Made by a program: the position numbers and the translations under genes
From: Glaesserella parasuis
GTDB lineage: Bacteria > Pseudomonadota > Gammaproteobacteria > Enterobacterales > Pasteurellaceae
Assembly (NCBI RefSeq): GCF_002015085.1
Contig: NZ_MUXW01000006.1
Span: 1 to 58,387, forward strand
Direction of reading: 5' to 3'
Length of the DNA: 58,387 nt
In this document: in pieces, positions 1 to 7,255 of the stretch
Layout: each line of letters begins with the position of its first letter
Position numbering within the stretch: position 1 is the stretch's first letter
The notes under the pieces: model-generated
The model's database searches: none
What the model was told of the DNA's origin: nothing
The model's input: the letters and a program-made list of their open reading frames with translations, nothing else

Positions 1-3000
1 TCATATTTACAACTGGATTTCCTTGCTCATCTTTACCTAAAGATACTTTCGTATCGCCATTACTAATTGAAGTAATGTCGCTTAAATCTCCAGACACGCT
101 CACATTGTAAATATTCTGATCATTTGCACCCGTTTGTGAAGTCACTTTCACATTTTTACCCGCTTCAACCCCTTGCGCTCCTTGTGGACCCACTGGACCA
201 GTCTGACCCGTTAAACCTTGCTCTCCTTTAGGACCTGCTGGGCCTGTATCGCCTTTCGGACCTGTTGGACCAGTTTCACCTTGTGGTCCCGCATCACCTT
301 TATCACCCTTAGGTCCTGTTGCACCAGCAGGGCCCTGAGGACCTGTTGGACCCGCAGGACCTGTCTCTCCTCTTGGACCAGTATCCCCTTTCGGACCTTG
401 CTCGCCTCGCTCTCCCGCTGGACCTTGAATACCTTGCTCACCCTTAGCACCTTGTGGACCCACTGGACCAACTGGACCCGCAGGACCGCGCTCACCTGTT
501 TCTCCTTGCTCACCCTTAGCACCAGCAGGACCCGCAGGACCCATCGGACCTGGTGCACCTTGTGGTCCTGTTCGACCCTCTGGTCCTTGTTCTCCTCGTT
601 CACCTCTAGGACCTGCTTCACCTGCTGGACCTGTTGCACCAGCAGGGCCCCGAGGACCAACTGGACCCGCAGGACCTGCTGGACCAGTTTCACCTCTAGG
701 ACCAGCATCCCCTTTCAGACCTTGCTCGCCTCGCTCTCCCGGTGGACCTTGATCACCCTTAGCACCTGCTGGACCTGTTGGACCCGCAGGACCTGCTGGA
801 CCAGCTTCACCTCTATCGCCCTTAGGACCAGCTACTCCTGGAGCCCCTGCTGGACCCGCAGGACCAGCATCCCCTTTCGGACCTGGTTCACCTTTAGGCC
901 CCTCTGGTCCTTGTTCTCCTCGTTCACCTCTAGGACCTGCTTCACCCCGAGGACCTGCTGGACCCATTGCACCTGCTGGACCTGCTTCACCTTTCGGACC
1001 AGCTTCACCTCTATCGCCCTTAGGACCAGCTACTCCTGGAGCCCCTGCTGGACCCGCAGGACCTCTTGGTCCCTGATCACCCTGTTCACCTTTGTCACCT
1101 TTAAGACCCTTTTCACCTCTAGGACCTGCTTCACCTGCTGGACCTGGTGCACCAGCAGGGCCCCGAGGACCTGCTGGACCCATCGGACCTGTTGCACCCG
1201 CAGGACCTTGCTCACCCTTAGCACCTTGTGGACCTACTGGACCTGCTGCACCCGCAGGACCTGCTGGACCTATCGGACCTGCAGGACCTTGCAGACCAGC
1301 ATCCCCTTTCGGACCTGGTTCACCTTTAGGCCCCTCTGGTCCTTGTTCTCCTCGTTCACCTCTAGGACCCGCAGGACCGCGCTCACCTGGTGCACCATCT
1401 CTACCGTTGGTAATAATATCGAATGTATTATCAGTATAAGTAATTTTCAAACCGCCATTATTCGCTAAGGTTTCCGTTTGTTTAATTAACTTACCAAGCG
1501 TAGAAATCTTAATATTTTCGTTCGTTTGTTCTAATTTAATATTATTTCCGGCGGTAAAGGTTACAGTCGCACCCATTTTGATAAGATATGGTTCAAAATG
1601 AATAGAATTAGCTTGACCACCGTTTCCCTGAACGGTCTGCAGTTTCCAGCCTGCATTATTTACAGCAGTGACTACATCACTAACAGTTGCAAGTCCTGAC
1701 GTCCCTAATAACAATTTGCCATTAGTTGTAAAGTGAAACGTACCTGATTTAGTGGCATTATCAATTTGTTGTTTAGTTTCCTCGGTTAATTTAACCGTAA
1801 TCGTATCGCCGCTCGCCTCGGAAGTAAGACCATTTTCGCCTTTTACTTTGAGCGTACCTTCCCATAAACCAACTTTTGGTATATCTCCTTCTTTTTTAGT
1901 ATTACCATCAATCTTCATGGTCAAGGATTTAAGCTGCGCCACGTTTACTGCATCAGTTAATTCTTTACCTGCCGCAACGTTGACGATTTGGCGTTTGATT
2001 CTCTCATTACCCACAGAAACTGCACCGATAAGAAAGTCATCAGTACCTTTAGGATGACTGTCAGGACTGTCACCAACACGTTCTGTTGATTTAAAACCAT
2101 TGTTAACAGTACTTGCATCTGTTATTACAGAATGGGATTGTCTCACTCCATCTATACCCCCATTCGTTTGTGCTGTCGAACCATAACCTAACGCCACGCC
2201 ACCACCAACAAGAACAATTGAATTGTTACCAAGTGCGGTTGCTCTCTTTACTTGGTTGGTAGTTGCCTGTTCACCCACAGCGACAGAACCTATGCCATGT
2301 GCAGTAGCTTTATAGCCTAAAGATGCCGAATGACTGCCCGCTACAGAACTGCCACCGACAGCCACACCATATTCGCCATTTGAAGCACTTTTCGCACCAA
2401 TTGCTACACCTTCTATATGGGTTGCTTGTGAGACTGGACCGACTACAACTGATCCATGTCCAACTGCCTTTGATTTTCCACCAATTGCAATGGCAGCTTT
2501 TCCTCTTGCCGTGGTTTTAGCATACTGTTCAAATCCGTCTACAGTCTGATATTCAGTCGTATTTAAATCATCGCCACCGATTGATATGGAGCCATACCCC
2601 TCCGCTTTGGTATTTCCCCCGATAGTAATAGATTGTGACCCACTTGCACTAGCAAATGCACCTATTGCAATTGCTTGATCACTTGTCGCCTTGGTTTCTC
2701 TGCCTAAGGCGATAGATTCATCTGATCGAGAAACACTAAGACGACCTATAGCAAGGGCATTAGATCCAAATACAACAGCATCTCTACCAATCGCAACAGA
2801 GGCATCTCGTTTTGCATTTGAATTATAACCTATCGCAATAGTAGTCCTATCTTCAGCGTATGATAACTGACCAATAGCAATAGCACCATACCCAACCTTA
2901 CTACTTTTACCAATACCAATAGAACCCTCGTCAGCTCCTTGAAACGATCCATCCGCTGGAGCAGAACCATCTACAATAAATGCTGCTGAACCTACTGGAC

Positions 3001-3202
3001 TAAAAAATATACTTAGTAATACTAGACTTAAAAGACTTAATTTAAATTTATCTTGCTGTTTATCTAAAAAATAATGTGAGGTGCATAGTTGAGCTCTTTT
3101 ATCCGTGTAAGTGGATGTTTTGGTATGAGACTTTACTAATTCAGATACAACAACCCAAGCCTGTTGAGCGTGACTCCAAATAACTCTAAATATTTTATTC
3201 AT
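1..3202 (-). CDS. Trimeric autotransporter adhesin with collagen-like stalk, 3' end outside window
   Basis: The frame is open from the ATG at 3202 to the window edge, 1067 codons, with no stop. It starts MNKIFRVIWSHAQQAWVVVS, the extended signal peptide region of type V secreted adhesins, followed by a hydrophobic core ending near residue 80. Residues about 85-400 form a YadA-type head of some 17 repeats with cores such as AIAIG, SVAIG and GVAVG. A neck follows at about 400-425 (RQIVNVAAGKELTDAVNVAQ). Residues 425-600 include VNNAGWKLQ and TVTFTAGNNI, like Hia/YadA-family Trp-ring domains. Residues 600-1013 are perfect Gly-X-Y repeats, then a new domain begins. The trimeric membrane anchor must lie to the left of the window. 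Expected role is surface attachment. Head, neck and signal are clear; the ligand is unknown. Confidence 0.93.
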   Translation of the reverse strand, partial: MNKIFRVIWSHAQQAWVVVSELVKSHTKTSTYTDKRAQLCTSHYFLDKQQDKFKLSLLSLVLLSIFFSPVGSAAFIVDGSAPADGSFQGADEGSIGIGKSSKVGYGAIAIGQLSYAEDRTTIAIGYNSNAKRDASVAIGRDAVVFGSNALAIGRLSVSRSDESIALGRETKATSDQAIAIGAFASASGSQSITIGGNTKAEGYGSISIGGDDLNTTEYQTVDGFEQYAKTTARGKAAIAIGGKSKAVGHGSVVVGPVSQATHIEGVAIGAKSASNGEYGVAVGGSSVAGSHSASLGYKATAHGIGSVAVGEQATTNQVKRATALGNNSIVLVGGGVALGYGSTAQTNGGIDGVRQSHSVITDASTVNNGFKSTERVGDSPDSHPKGTDDFLIGAVSVGNERIKRQIVNVAAGKELTDAVNVAQLKSLTMKIDGNTKKEGDIPKVGLWEGTLKVKGENGLTSEASGDTITVKLTEETKQQIDNATKSGTFHFTTNGKLLLGTSGLATVSDVVTAVNNAGWKLQTVQGNGGQANSIHFEPYLIKMGATVTFTAGNNIKLEQTNENIKISTLGKLIKQTETLANNGGLKITYTDNTFDIITNGRDGAPGERGPAGPRGERGEQGPEGPKGEPGPKGDAGLQGPAGPIGPAGPAGAAGPVGPQGAKGEQGPAGATGPMGPAGPRGPAGAPGPAGEAGPRGEKGLKGDKGEQGDQGPRGPAGPAGAPGVAGPKGDRGEAGPKGEAGPAGAMGPAGPRGEAGPRGERGEQGPEGPKGEPGPKGDAGPAGPAGAPGVAGPKGDRGEAGPAGPAGPTGPAGAKGDQGPPGERGEQGLKGDAGPRGETGPAGPAGPVGPRGPAGATGPAGEAGPRGERGEQGPEGRTGPQGAPGPMGPAGPAGAKGEQGETGERGPAGPVGPVGPQGAKGEQGIQGPAGERGEQGPKGDTGPRGETGPAGPTGPQGPAGATGPKGDKGDAGPQGETGPTGPKGDTGPAGPKGEQGLTGQTGPVGPQGAQGVEAGKNVKVTSQTGANDQNIYNVSVSGDLSDITSISNGDTKVSLGKDEQGNPVVNM
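164..1405 (-). repeat. Collagen-like Gly-X-Y coding repeat (138 triplets)
   Basis: Reading the adhesin frame, every third codon from 1405 down to 164 is Gly, giving 414 residues without an interruption that I could find. Common triplets are GPA, GPR, GER, GEQ, GPK, GDA, GAK and GPV. The sequence contains seven GxxGER hexapeptides (GAPGER, three GPRGER, GPPGER, GETGER, GPAGER). Such repeats form triple helices and would suit the trimeric geometry of this adhesin class. Bacteria do not normally hydroxylate the prolines, so stability would come from charge pairs such as KGE/KGD and from proline content. Confidence 0.92.
800..1369 (-). repeat. Identical in-frame DNA duplications inside the collagen stalk
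   Basis: A 75-nt block at 863-937 recurs without mismatch at 1295-1369, 432 nt away. A 66-nt block at 800-865 recurs at 998-1063, 198 nt away. Both offsets are multiples of nine, so the Gly-X-Y register is kept. Exact identity of this length suggests recent recombination or conversion within the stalk and a likely source of length variation between strains. Confidence 0.85.
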
Positions 3203-3281
3203 AATAATAATCTTCTTCTCTAACGCTTTTTCTAATAAAGCATCATAAACTTTTATTTACATTTTCAGGGTGTACAGATGT

Positions 3282-3349
3282 CCCCACTCCATTGTAAAAA
3301 AAACAACATTTACATAAAATAAAGAATAAAATAACAAGCATTTTTCAAC
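3282..3349 (-). promoter_or_regulatory. Conserved upstream block of the adhesin gene with poly-T tract
   Basis: On the minus strand this begins GTTGAAAAATGCTTGTTATT and ends with a run of eight T followed by ACAATGGAGTGGGG, about 80 nt before the adhesin ATG. A closely similar block occurs on the plus strand at 58280-58350 with ten T. TACAAT directly after the T-run could serve as a -10 element, but I cannot assign a good -35. Function as promoter or 5' leader is inferred from position and duplication. Confidence 0.5.
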
Positions 3350-3428
3350 TTTTATTGTCAATTATCAAAAAAATTAGTTAATGAAATCGTCTTACTCACA
3401 TTCTTAGTGTTGGCTGAATAGTTGAGTA

Positions 3429-4511
3429 TTGATATGCGCACCAACGGCATTGGAATTAAATAATGTTCAGGCGAGTGAGAGTAGTAAGCTAAATATAGGA
3501 GAAAACACACTCTCTATCCAAGGCAATATTAATGGAAAAGTCACTATTAACACAACGAATGAAAATAATGTGCATCTTACTGACAATAATGTGTTAGTAG
3601 CTAAAAATGGTAGCTATATTGCGGAGCCAAAATCAAATACACCTGAAACTTCCGAAACTACAACCCAATCTCCAGCAGCACCAACAACTCCGACAACGGA
3701 AGCTCCAAAAGGCGATCAAGCGGAGGCTTCTGGCTCTGCAACATCTACACCTGTAGAACAACCAGCAGATGCTACAGCTCCAACAAACGGACAAACGGAA
3801 ACTTCGAGTGCATCGGCAAACCACAATAAAATCACAATCACCACTGCAGAACAAGAAACACAGCGAACGATTGCAGAAAGCCGTTATGCCACCCTTGTAT
3901 CTAACTTTGCCCAATTCTCTGAAACATATAAAACCCAAACATACGGTATGGCATTATATGGTGCTTACGAAACAGAAGAGCGACATTATTTTGATGTTGC
4001 AGTGAGAATGGCAAAAGCATCTAGTGAACTAAAATCCAATGCTTCGCAGACATATCATCACAATCTCTATTCTGCATCACTGGCTTATAGTAAAGGTTTT
4101 GAATTGAGTAACCGCTGGGAAATCGAACCATATACGCAGTTATTCTATACTCACCTAAGTTCTACGAACTATATTAGAAATGGCTTGAATGTAACGGCTG
4201 ACGAAATCAATAGCTTAGTAGGTAGCGTTGGGACTAAGGCAGAATATCAACTCAATCAAATTTTGAATTTCTATACTAAAGTCGCAATGCATAGAGAATT
4301 TAACGCTACACAAGATATTAATATCATTCGTAGTGCCACAGACAGAGTTCAACATAATATCAATCATCGTGGAACTTGGACAACGTTAGGATTAGGTATG
4401 AAAGCTCGTCTAGGCAATAATACTCATTTATATCTTGATGTAGATAAATTATTTGGTAATGGATATAAACAAAGTTATCAAATAAATTTAGGATTAGATT
4501 GGAAATTTTAA
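3429..4511 (+). pseudogene. Autotransporter C-terminal fragment (partial passenger, linker and beta-barrel)
   Basis: The open frame starts only from a TTG just after an in-frame stop, with no signal peptide, so the 5' part of the gene is missing. About 40 residues of passenger-like sequence lead into a Thr/Ser/Pro/Ala-rich linker (residues 65-130). Roughly 215 residues of alternating strands follow, resembling an autotransporter barrel and ending GLDWKF, the aromatic C-terminus expected of outer-membrane barrels. Conventional autotransporter barrels are nearer 270-280 residues, so some strands may also be lost. It cannot be exported as it stands. I read it as a remnant, possibly a recombination reservoir. 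It could be a complete gene only if an upstream exported start has been destroyed by sequence error. Confidence 0.72.
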
Positions 4512-4536
4512 TTTCAGTTAGATCAATAAGTTAAAA

Positions 4537-4561
4537 GCAGTGGGATTTCCACTGCGTTTTT
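4537..4561 (+). terminator. Rho-independent terminator after autotransporter remnant
   Basis: GCAGTGG and CCACTGC form a seven-bp stem around a GATTT loop, followed by GTTTTT. It lies 26 nt after the stop codon. Confidence 0.8.
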
Positions 4562-4606
4562 AATATTATAGTAGACATGAGTTGAATAGAAGTGGCTTAC
4601 ATCCTA

Positions 4607-5446
4607 ATGAACACACCCCACATCTACATCGGCACGGGCGGTTATAGCGATACGGATTTAGTCGGTACGCTCTATCCGTTTGGAACGGACAAAGCGGATT
4701 TTTTGTCGGTTTACAGCCAGCATTACGACACCGTTGAGATCAATAGTACCTTTCACGCCACGATTGGCTATAAGGCTGTGCAAGGTATATTAAAAAAGGC
4801 GGAAGGGCGGTTAAAATTTTCGGTGAAACTGCATCAAGATTTTAGCCATAAACGTACCGCTACCGCCGAGCAAGCGCAGGCATTTTTGGCTGCGTTACAA
4901 CCTCTGTGTGATAGCCATTGTTTAGCCAATTTATTTGTGCAATTCCCGACCAGTTTTGAACGTCAGCACGCCAATCGTTACTATCTGGCGGAGCTGGTGT
5001 CGTGGTTTAGTGATTATCCCCTTGCCATTGAGTTTCGCCACGCCAGTTGGCATACGCAGTCGGTGCGGGATTATTTTCACGGCAAGGAAAATTTGATTTG
5101 GTGTAACGTGGATTATCCGCAGAATATCGGTTTGCCTGCCTTTCAATTTTATGCCAACCAACGCACCGCTTACCTACGATTACACGGTCGCAATCCCCAC
5201 TGGTCGAAAGCCCAATCGGCACAAGAACGCCACGATTATTGTTATAGCGAAACCGAATTACAACAACTGGCAACATTGTTAAATCAGCGAAAAGCGGAGT
5301 TTGATCAGCTTTATCTCTATTTTCAAAACACAACCAATAGCCATTCGTTCTACAATATCGAAAGTCTGAAAGGCTATTTGGCGAGCTATGGATTTAAAGC
5401 AAAAGAGACACCTGAGTTTTTGAGTGGACAGCAGAGTTTGTTTTAA
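4607..5446 (+). CDS. DUF72 (YecE-like) family protein
   Basis: The product begins MNTPHIYIGTGGYSDTDLVG and carries DUF72 hallmarks: the IGTGGYSD start, the EINSTFHATI segment where family members have a conserved E-N-T/F pattern, FSVKLHQDFSH, PLAIEFRHASWH and the C-terminal LYLYFQNTTNSHS. The family adopts a TIM-barrel fold, and its biochemical role is not established. I placed the start at the ATG at 4607 because the conserved N-terminus begins there. A GTG at 4592 would add five residues, and neither has a convincing ribosome site. The gene stands alone between an upstream terminator and a mobile-element relic. Confidence 0.85.
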   Translation: MNTPHIYIGTGGYSDTDLVGTLYPFGTDKADFLSVYSQHYDTVEINSTFHATIGYKAVQGILKKAEGRLKFSVKLHQDFSHKRTATAEQAQAFLAALQPLCDSHCLANLFVQFPTSFERQHANRYYLAELVSWFSDYPLAIEFRHASWHTQSVRDYFHGKENLIWCNVDYPQNIGLPAFQFYANQRTAYLRLHGRNPHWSKAQSAQERHDYCYSETELQQLATLLNQRKAEFDQLYLYFQNTTNSHSFYNIESLKGYLASYGFKAKETPEFLSGQQSLF

Positions 5447-5507
5447 TAAGAGAAATCCGTGGTTATTTATTAGTAATATTCTACCTGTTTTTCAGCTATA
5501 CAAAGAA

Positions 5508-5574
5508 GTGGAGACAAAAGTATTGGAGAGAATTAGAGAACATGATTAAAACTAATACTTTTGCCTACTGTGCC
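5508..5574. mobile_element. Relic of insertion-sequence ends (MITE-like)
   Basis: The block starts GTGGAGACAAAAGTATTGG and ends AACTAATACTTTTGCCTACTGTGCC-like sequence in inverted orientation. These match, with several substitutions, the terminal sequence of the insertion sequence seen at 26465 and 57943 (core GACAAAAGTGTTGG). Only about 20 nt separate the two ends, so this is a scar or minimal deletion form. Confidence 0.55.
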
Positions 5575-5590
5575 GATTTCTATAGAAAAT

Positions 5591-5625
5591 AAAAAGACCT
5601 CTGTGGTTTTACTACCAAAGAGGTC
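5591..5625 (-). terminator. Terminator of dps
   Basis: On the minus strand GACCTCTTTGG pairs imperfectly with CCACAGAGGTC across a short loop, followed by TTTTT. It lies 17 nt beyond the dps stop codon. Confidence 0.8.
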
Positions 5626-5641
5626 CTTTGAAGATTTTAAA

Positions 5642-6127
5642 TTACTGTTGGCACACACCACAAGTTGCAGCTGATGAGAACATCCAAACTAATTTCTCTT
5701 GCTCTTTGATGTAGTCGCTCATTTGTGACGCTGTACCTTCATCTTCTGCAGCATTTGCTAACGCTAAAATTTCACGTTGTTGTTTAAGTAAAGTTTGGAA
5801 TCCTTCTAAAGTACCTGTTAAGCAGTGTTGTGCTGAACTTGCACCGATGTCTTCTTTAACAAGTGAAACTTGTAAGTATTGGCTAAATGCGTTATCTGGC
5901 GTATAACCTAAGGTTAAGATACGTTCTGCGATTTCATCTACTTTAACCACTAAATCATCGTAGATTTCTTCAAATTTTGCGTGTAATTCAAAGAAACTTA
6001 CACCTTTGATATTCCAGTGATAACCACGCACATTGGTGTAAAACACTTGGTAGCTTGCTAATAAACCATTTAACTCTTTTGCTAATTTCTCAGCAGAAAC
6101 CTTGTCTAAACCGATAGAGTTTACCAT
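5642..6127 (-). CDS. dps: Dps-family DNA-protecting ferritin-like protein
   Basis: A 161-residue protein of usual Dps size. The ferroxidase ligands fall at the family spacing: H37 in RGYHWNIKG, H49 in FFELHAKFEE, E53, D64 and E68 in VDEIAERI. Such proteins form dodecameric shells that oxidise Fe(II) with peroxide, store iron and shield DNA. The C-terminus has an unusual CGVCQQ pair of cysteines. The ATG has GGAG 8 nt upstream and a TATAAT -10 about 35 nt upstream. It is a single-gene unit with its own terminator. The lysine-rich N-terminal DNA-binding tail of E. coli Dps is short here, so direct DNA binding is uncertain. Confidence 0.92.
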   Translation of the reverse strand: MVNSIGLDKVSAEKLAKELNGLLASYQVFYTNVRGYHWNIKGVSFFELHAKFEEIYDDLVVKVDEIAERILTLGYTPDNAFSQYLQVSLVKEDIGASSAQHCLTGTLEGFQTLLKQQREILALANAAEDEGTASQMSDYIKEQEKLVWMFSSAATCGVCQQ

Positions 6128-6149
6128 TTTTTTTCTCCTATATAATGTG

Positions 6150-6168
6150 ATCCGCGAGGCGGATTATA
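6150..6168 (-). promoter_or_regulatory. dps promoter -10 and adjacent small palindrome
   Basis: TATAAT on the minus strand occupies 6168-6163. It adjoins an inverted repeat ATCCGC-CTC-GCGGAT (6164-6150), which would sit at the start of the transcript or act as an operator half. No strong -35 is visible, which would suit activator dependence. Confidence 0.5.
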
Positions 6169-6304
6169 ACCTAAAAAAATAATTGAATAAATGAATATAA
6201 TTTATTCATATAATAGAAAAAATCAATCAGTTTAATGAGAATAATTTCTTTTTAAAACAATTAGATAGGAATTATTTTTATTTCTTAAATAAAAGCACTC
6301 TTTT

Positions 6305-7165
6305 TTATTTAAAATGCTCTAACCCATATTGATAAAGTGCATTTTTTTTGTAGCCAAAAGTGTCTGCAACAATTGCGGCCGCTTTTTTCAGTGGTAATTC
6401 TTCACTTAATAGGGAGAGTAATTTAAGTGCTTGCGGAGAAAATTCTTCGCTTTCATCTGCAGTTTTCCCTTCAACGATTAAGACGATTTCGCCTTTAATA
6501 CGATTGCTATCTTGTTGTAGCCAGTCGATTAATTGTGCAAGCGGGTCACCGTGAATAGTTTCCCAAGTTTTGGTTAGCTCTCTTGCCATTACAACATAGC
6601 GTTCTCCACCAAACACGCTTTGCATATCCGTTAAGCAGTCTAAAATGCGATGGGTGGACTCATAGAAAATGAGTGTGCGAGGCTCTGTGGCTAATTCGTT
6701 AAATTTGTCACAACGAGCTTTACTTTTTGCTGGTAGGAACCCTTCAAAACAAAAGCGGTCAGATGCGATACCCGAACTGCAAAGTGCGGTAATTGCAGCA
6801 CAAGCCCCAGGAATAGGCACAATGTTAATACCAACTTGGCGGCAATGTCGAACGAGATGGAAACCAGGATCGCTGATTAATGGCGTGCCTGCGTCAGAAA
6901 TTAAGGCGATGTTTTGTCCTTGTTGTAATTTTTCGACAAGCACGGTGGCACGTTGTTGTTCGTTATGGTCGTGCAGTGCGAAGAAAGGTTTTTTTATACC
7001 ATAATGGCTTAACAGAATACCGCTATGGCGGGTATCTTCTGCTGCAATAAGATCGACGGCAGCAAAAGTATTTAAGGCTCGCTGAGTAATGTCTTCTAAA
7101 TTTCCGATTGGGGTTGCAACAATATATAATGTACCGATTTGTTTAGGTGAGTATTCGTTTTTCAT
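6305..7165 (-). CDS. rsmI: 16S rRNA 2'-O-ribose C1402 methyltransferase RsmI
   Basis: A 286-residue member of the tetrapyrrole-methylase-fold family. It shows GTLYIVATPIGNLEDITQRA at the N-terminus, AAEDTRHSGILLSHYG, the glycine-rich SAM loop ISDAGTPLISDPG and VPIPGACAAITALCSSG. It methylates the ribose of C1402 in the ribosomal decoding centre. The length is normal. It is divergent from lpoA with a 90-nt gap, as in E. coli and Haemophilus. GAGAAAA precedes the ATG. Confidence 0.95.
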   Translation of the reverse strand: MKNEYSPKQIGTLYIVATPIGNLEDITQRALNTFAAVDLIAAEDTRHSGILLSHYGIKKPFFALHDHNEQQRATVLVEKLQQGQNIALISDAGTPLISDPGFHLVRHCRQVGINIVPIPGACAAITALCSSGIASDRFCFEGFLPAKSKARCDKFNELATEPRTLIFYESTHRILDCLTDMQSVFGGERYVVMARELTKTWETIHGDPLAQLIDWLQQDSNRIKGEIVLIVEGKTADESEEFSPQALKLLSLLSEELPLKKAAAIVADTFGYKKNALYQYGLEHFK

Positions 7166-7255
7166 TTGATTTTCTCTTAGTTGATAAGTAAGATCTGCCT
7201 AATATTCACAGACTAACTTAAGTCTAGATAATAGCCAAATTTATGGAGCAATAAG

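Noticed and set aside
164..1405. Tandem repeats that could suggest a CRISPR array
   Set aside because: The periodicity is 9 nt in coding register with no constant repeat and unique spacer of fixed length.
218..1468. Long plus-strand open frame of Thr/Ser/Arg/Cys-rich sequence, and a plus-strand Gly/Pro-rich frame at 1092-1439
   Set aside because: They are antisense readings of the collagen codons. The minus-strand frame carries the signal peptide, head and perfect Gly-X-Y register and stays open throughout.
3233..3260. Possible second start for the adhesin upstream of 3202
   Set aside because: The extended signal peptide motif starts exactly at the ATG at 3202, and no in-frame start upstream is supported.
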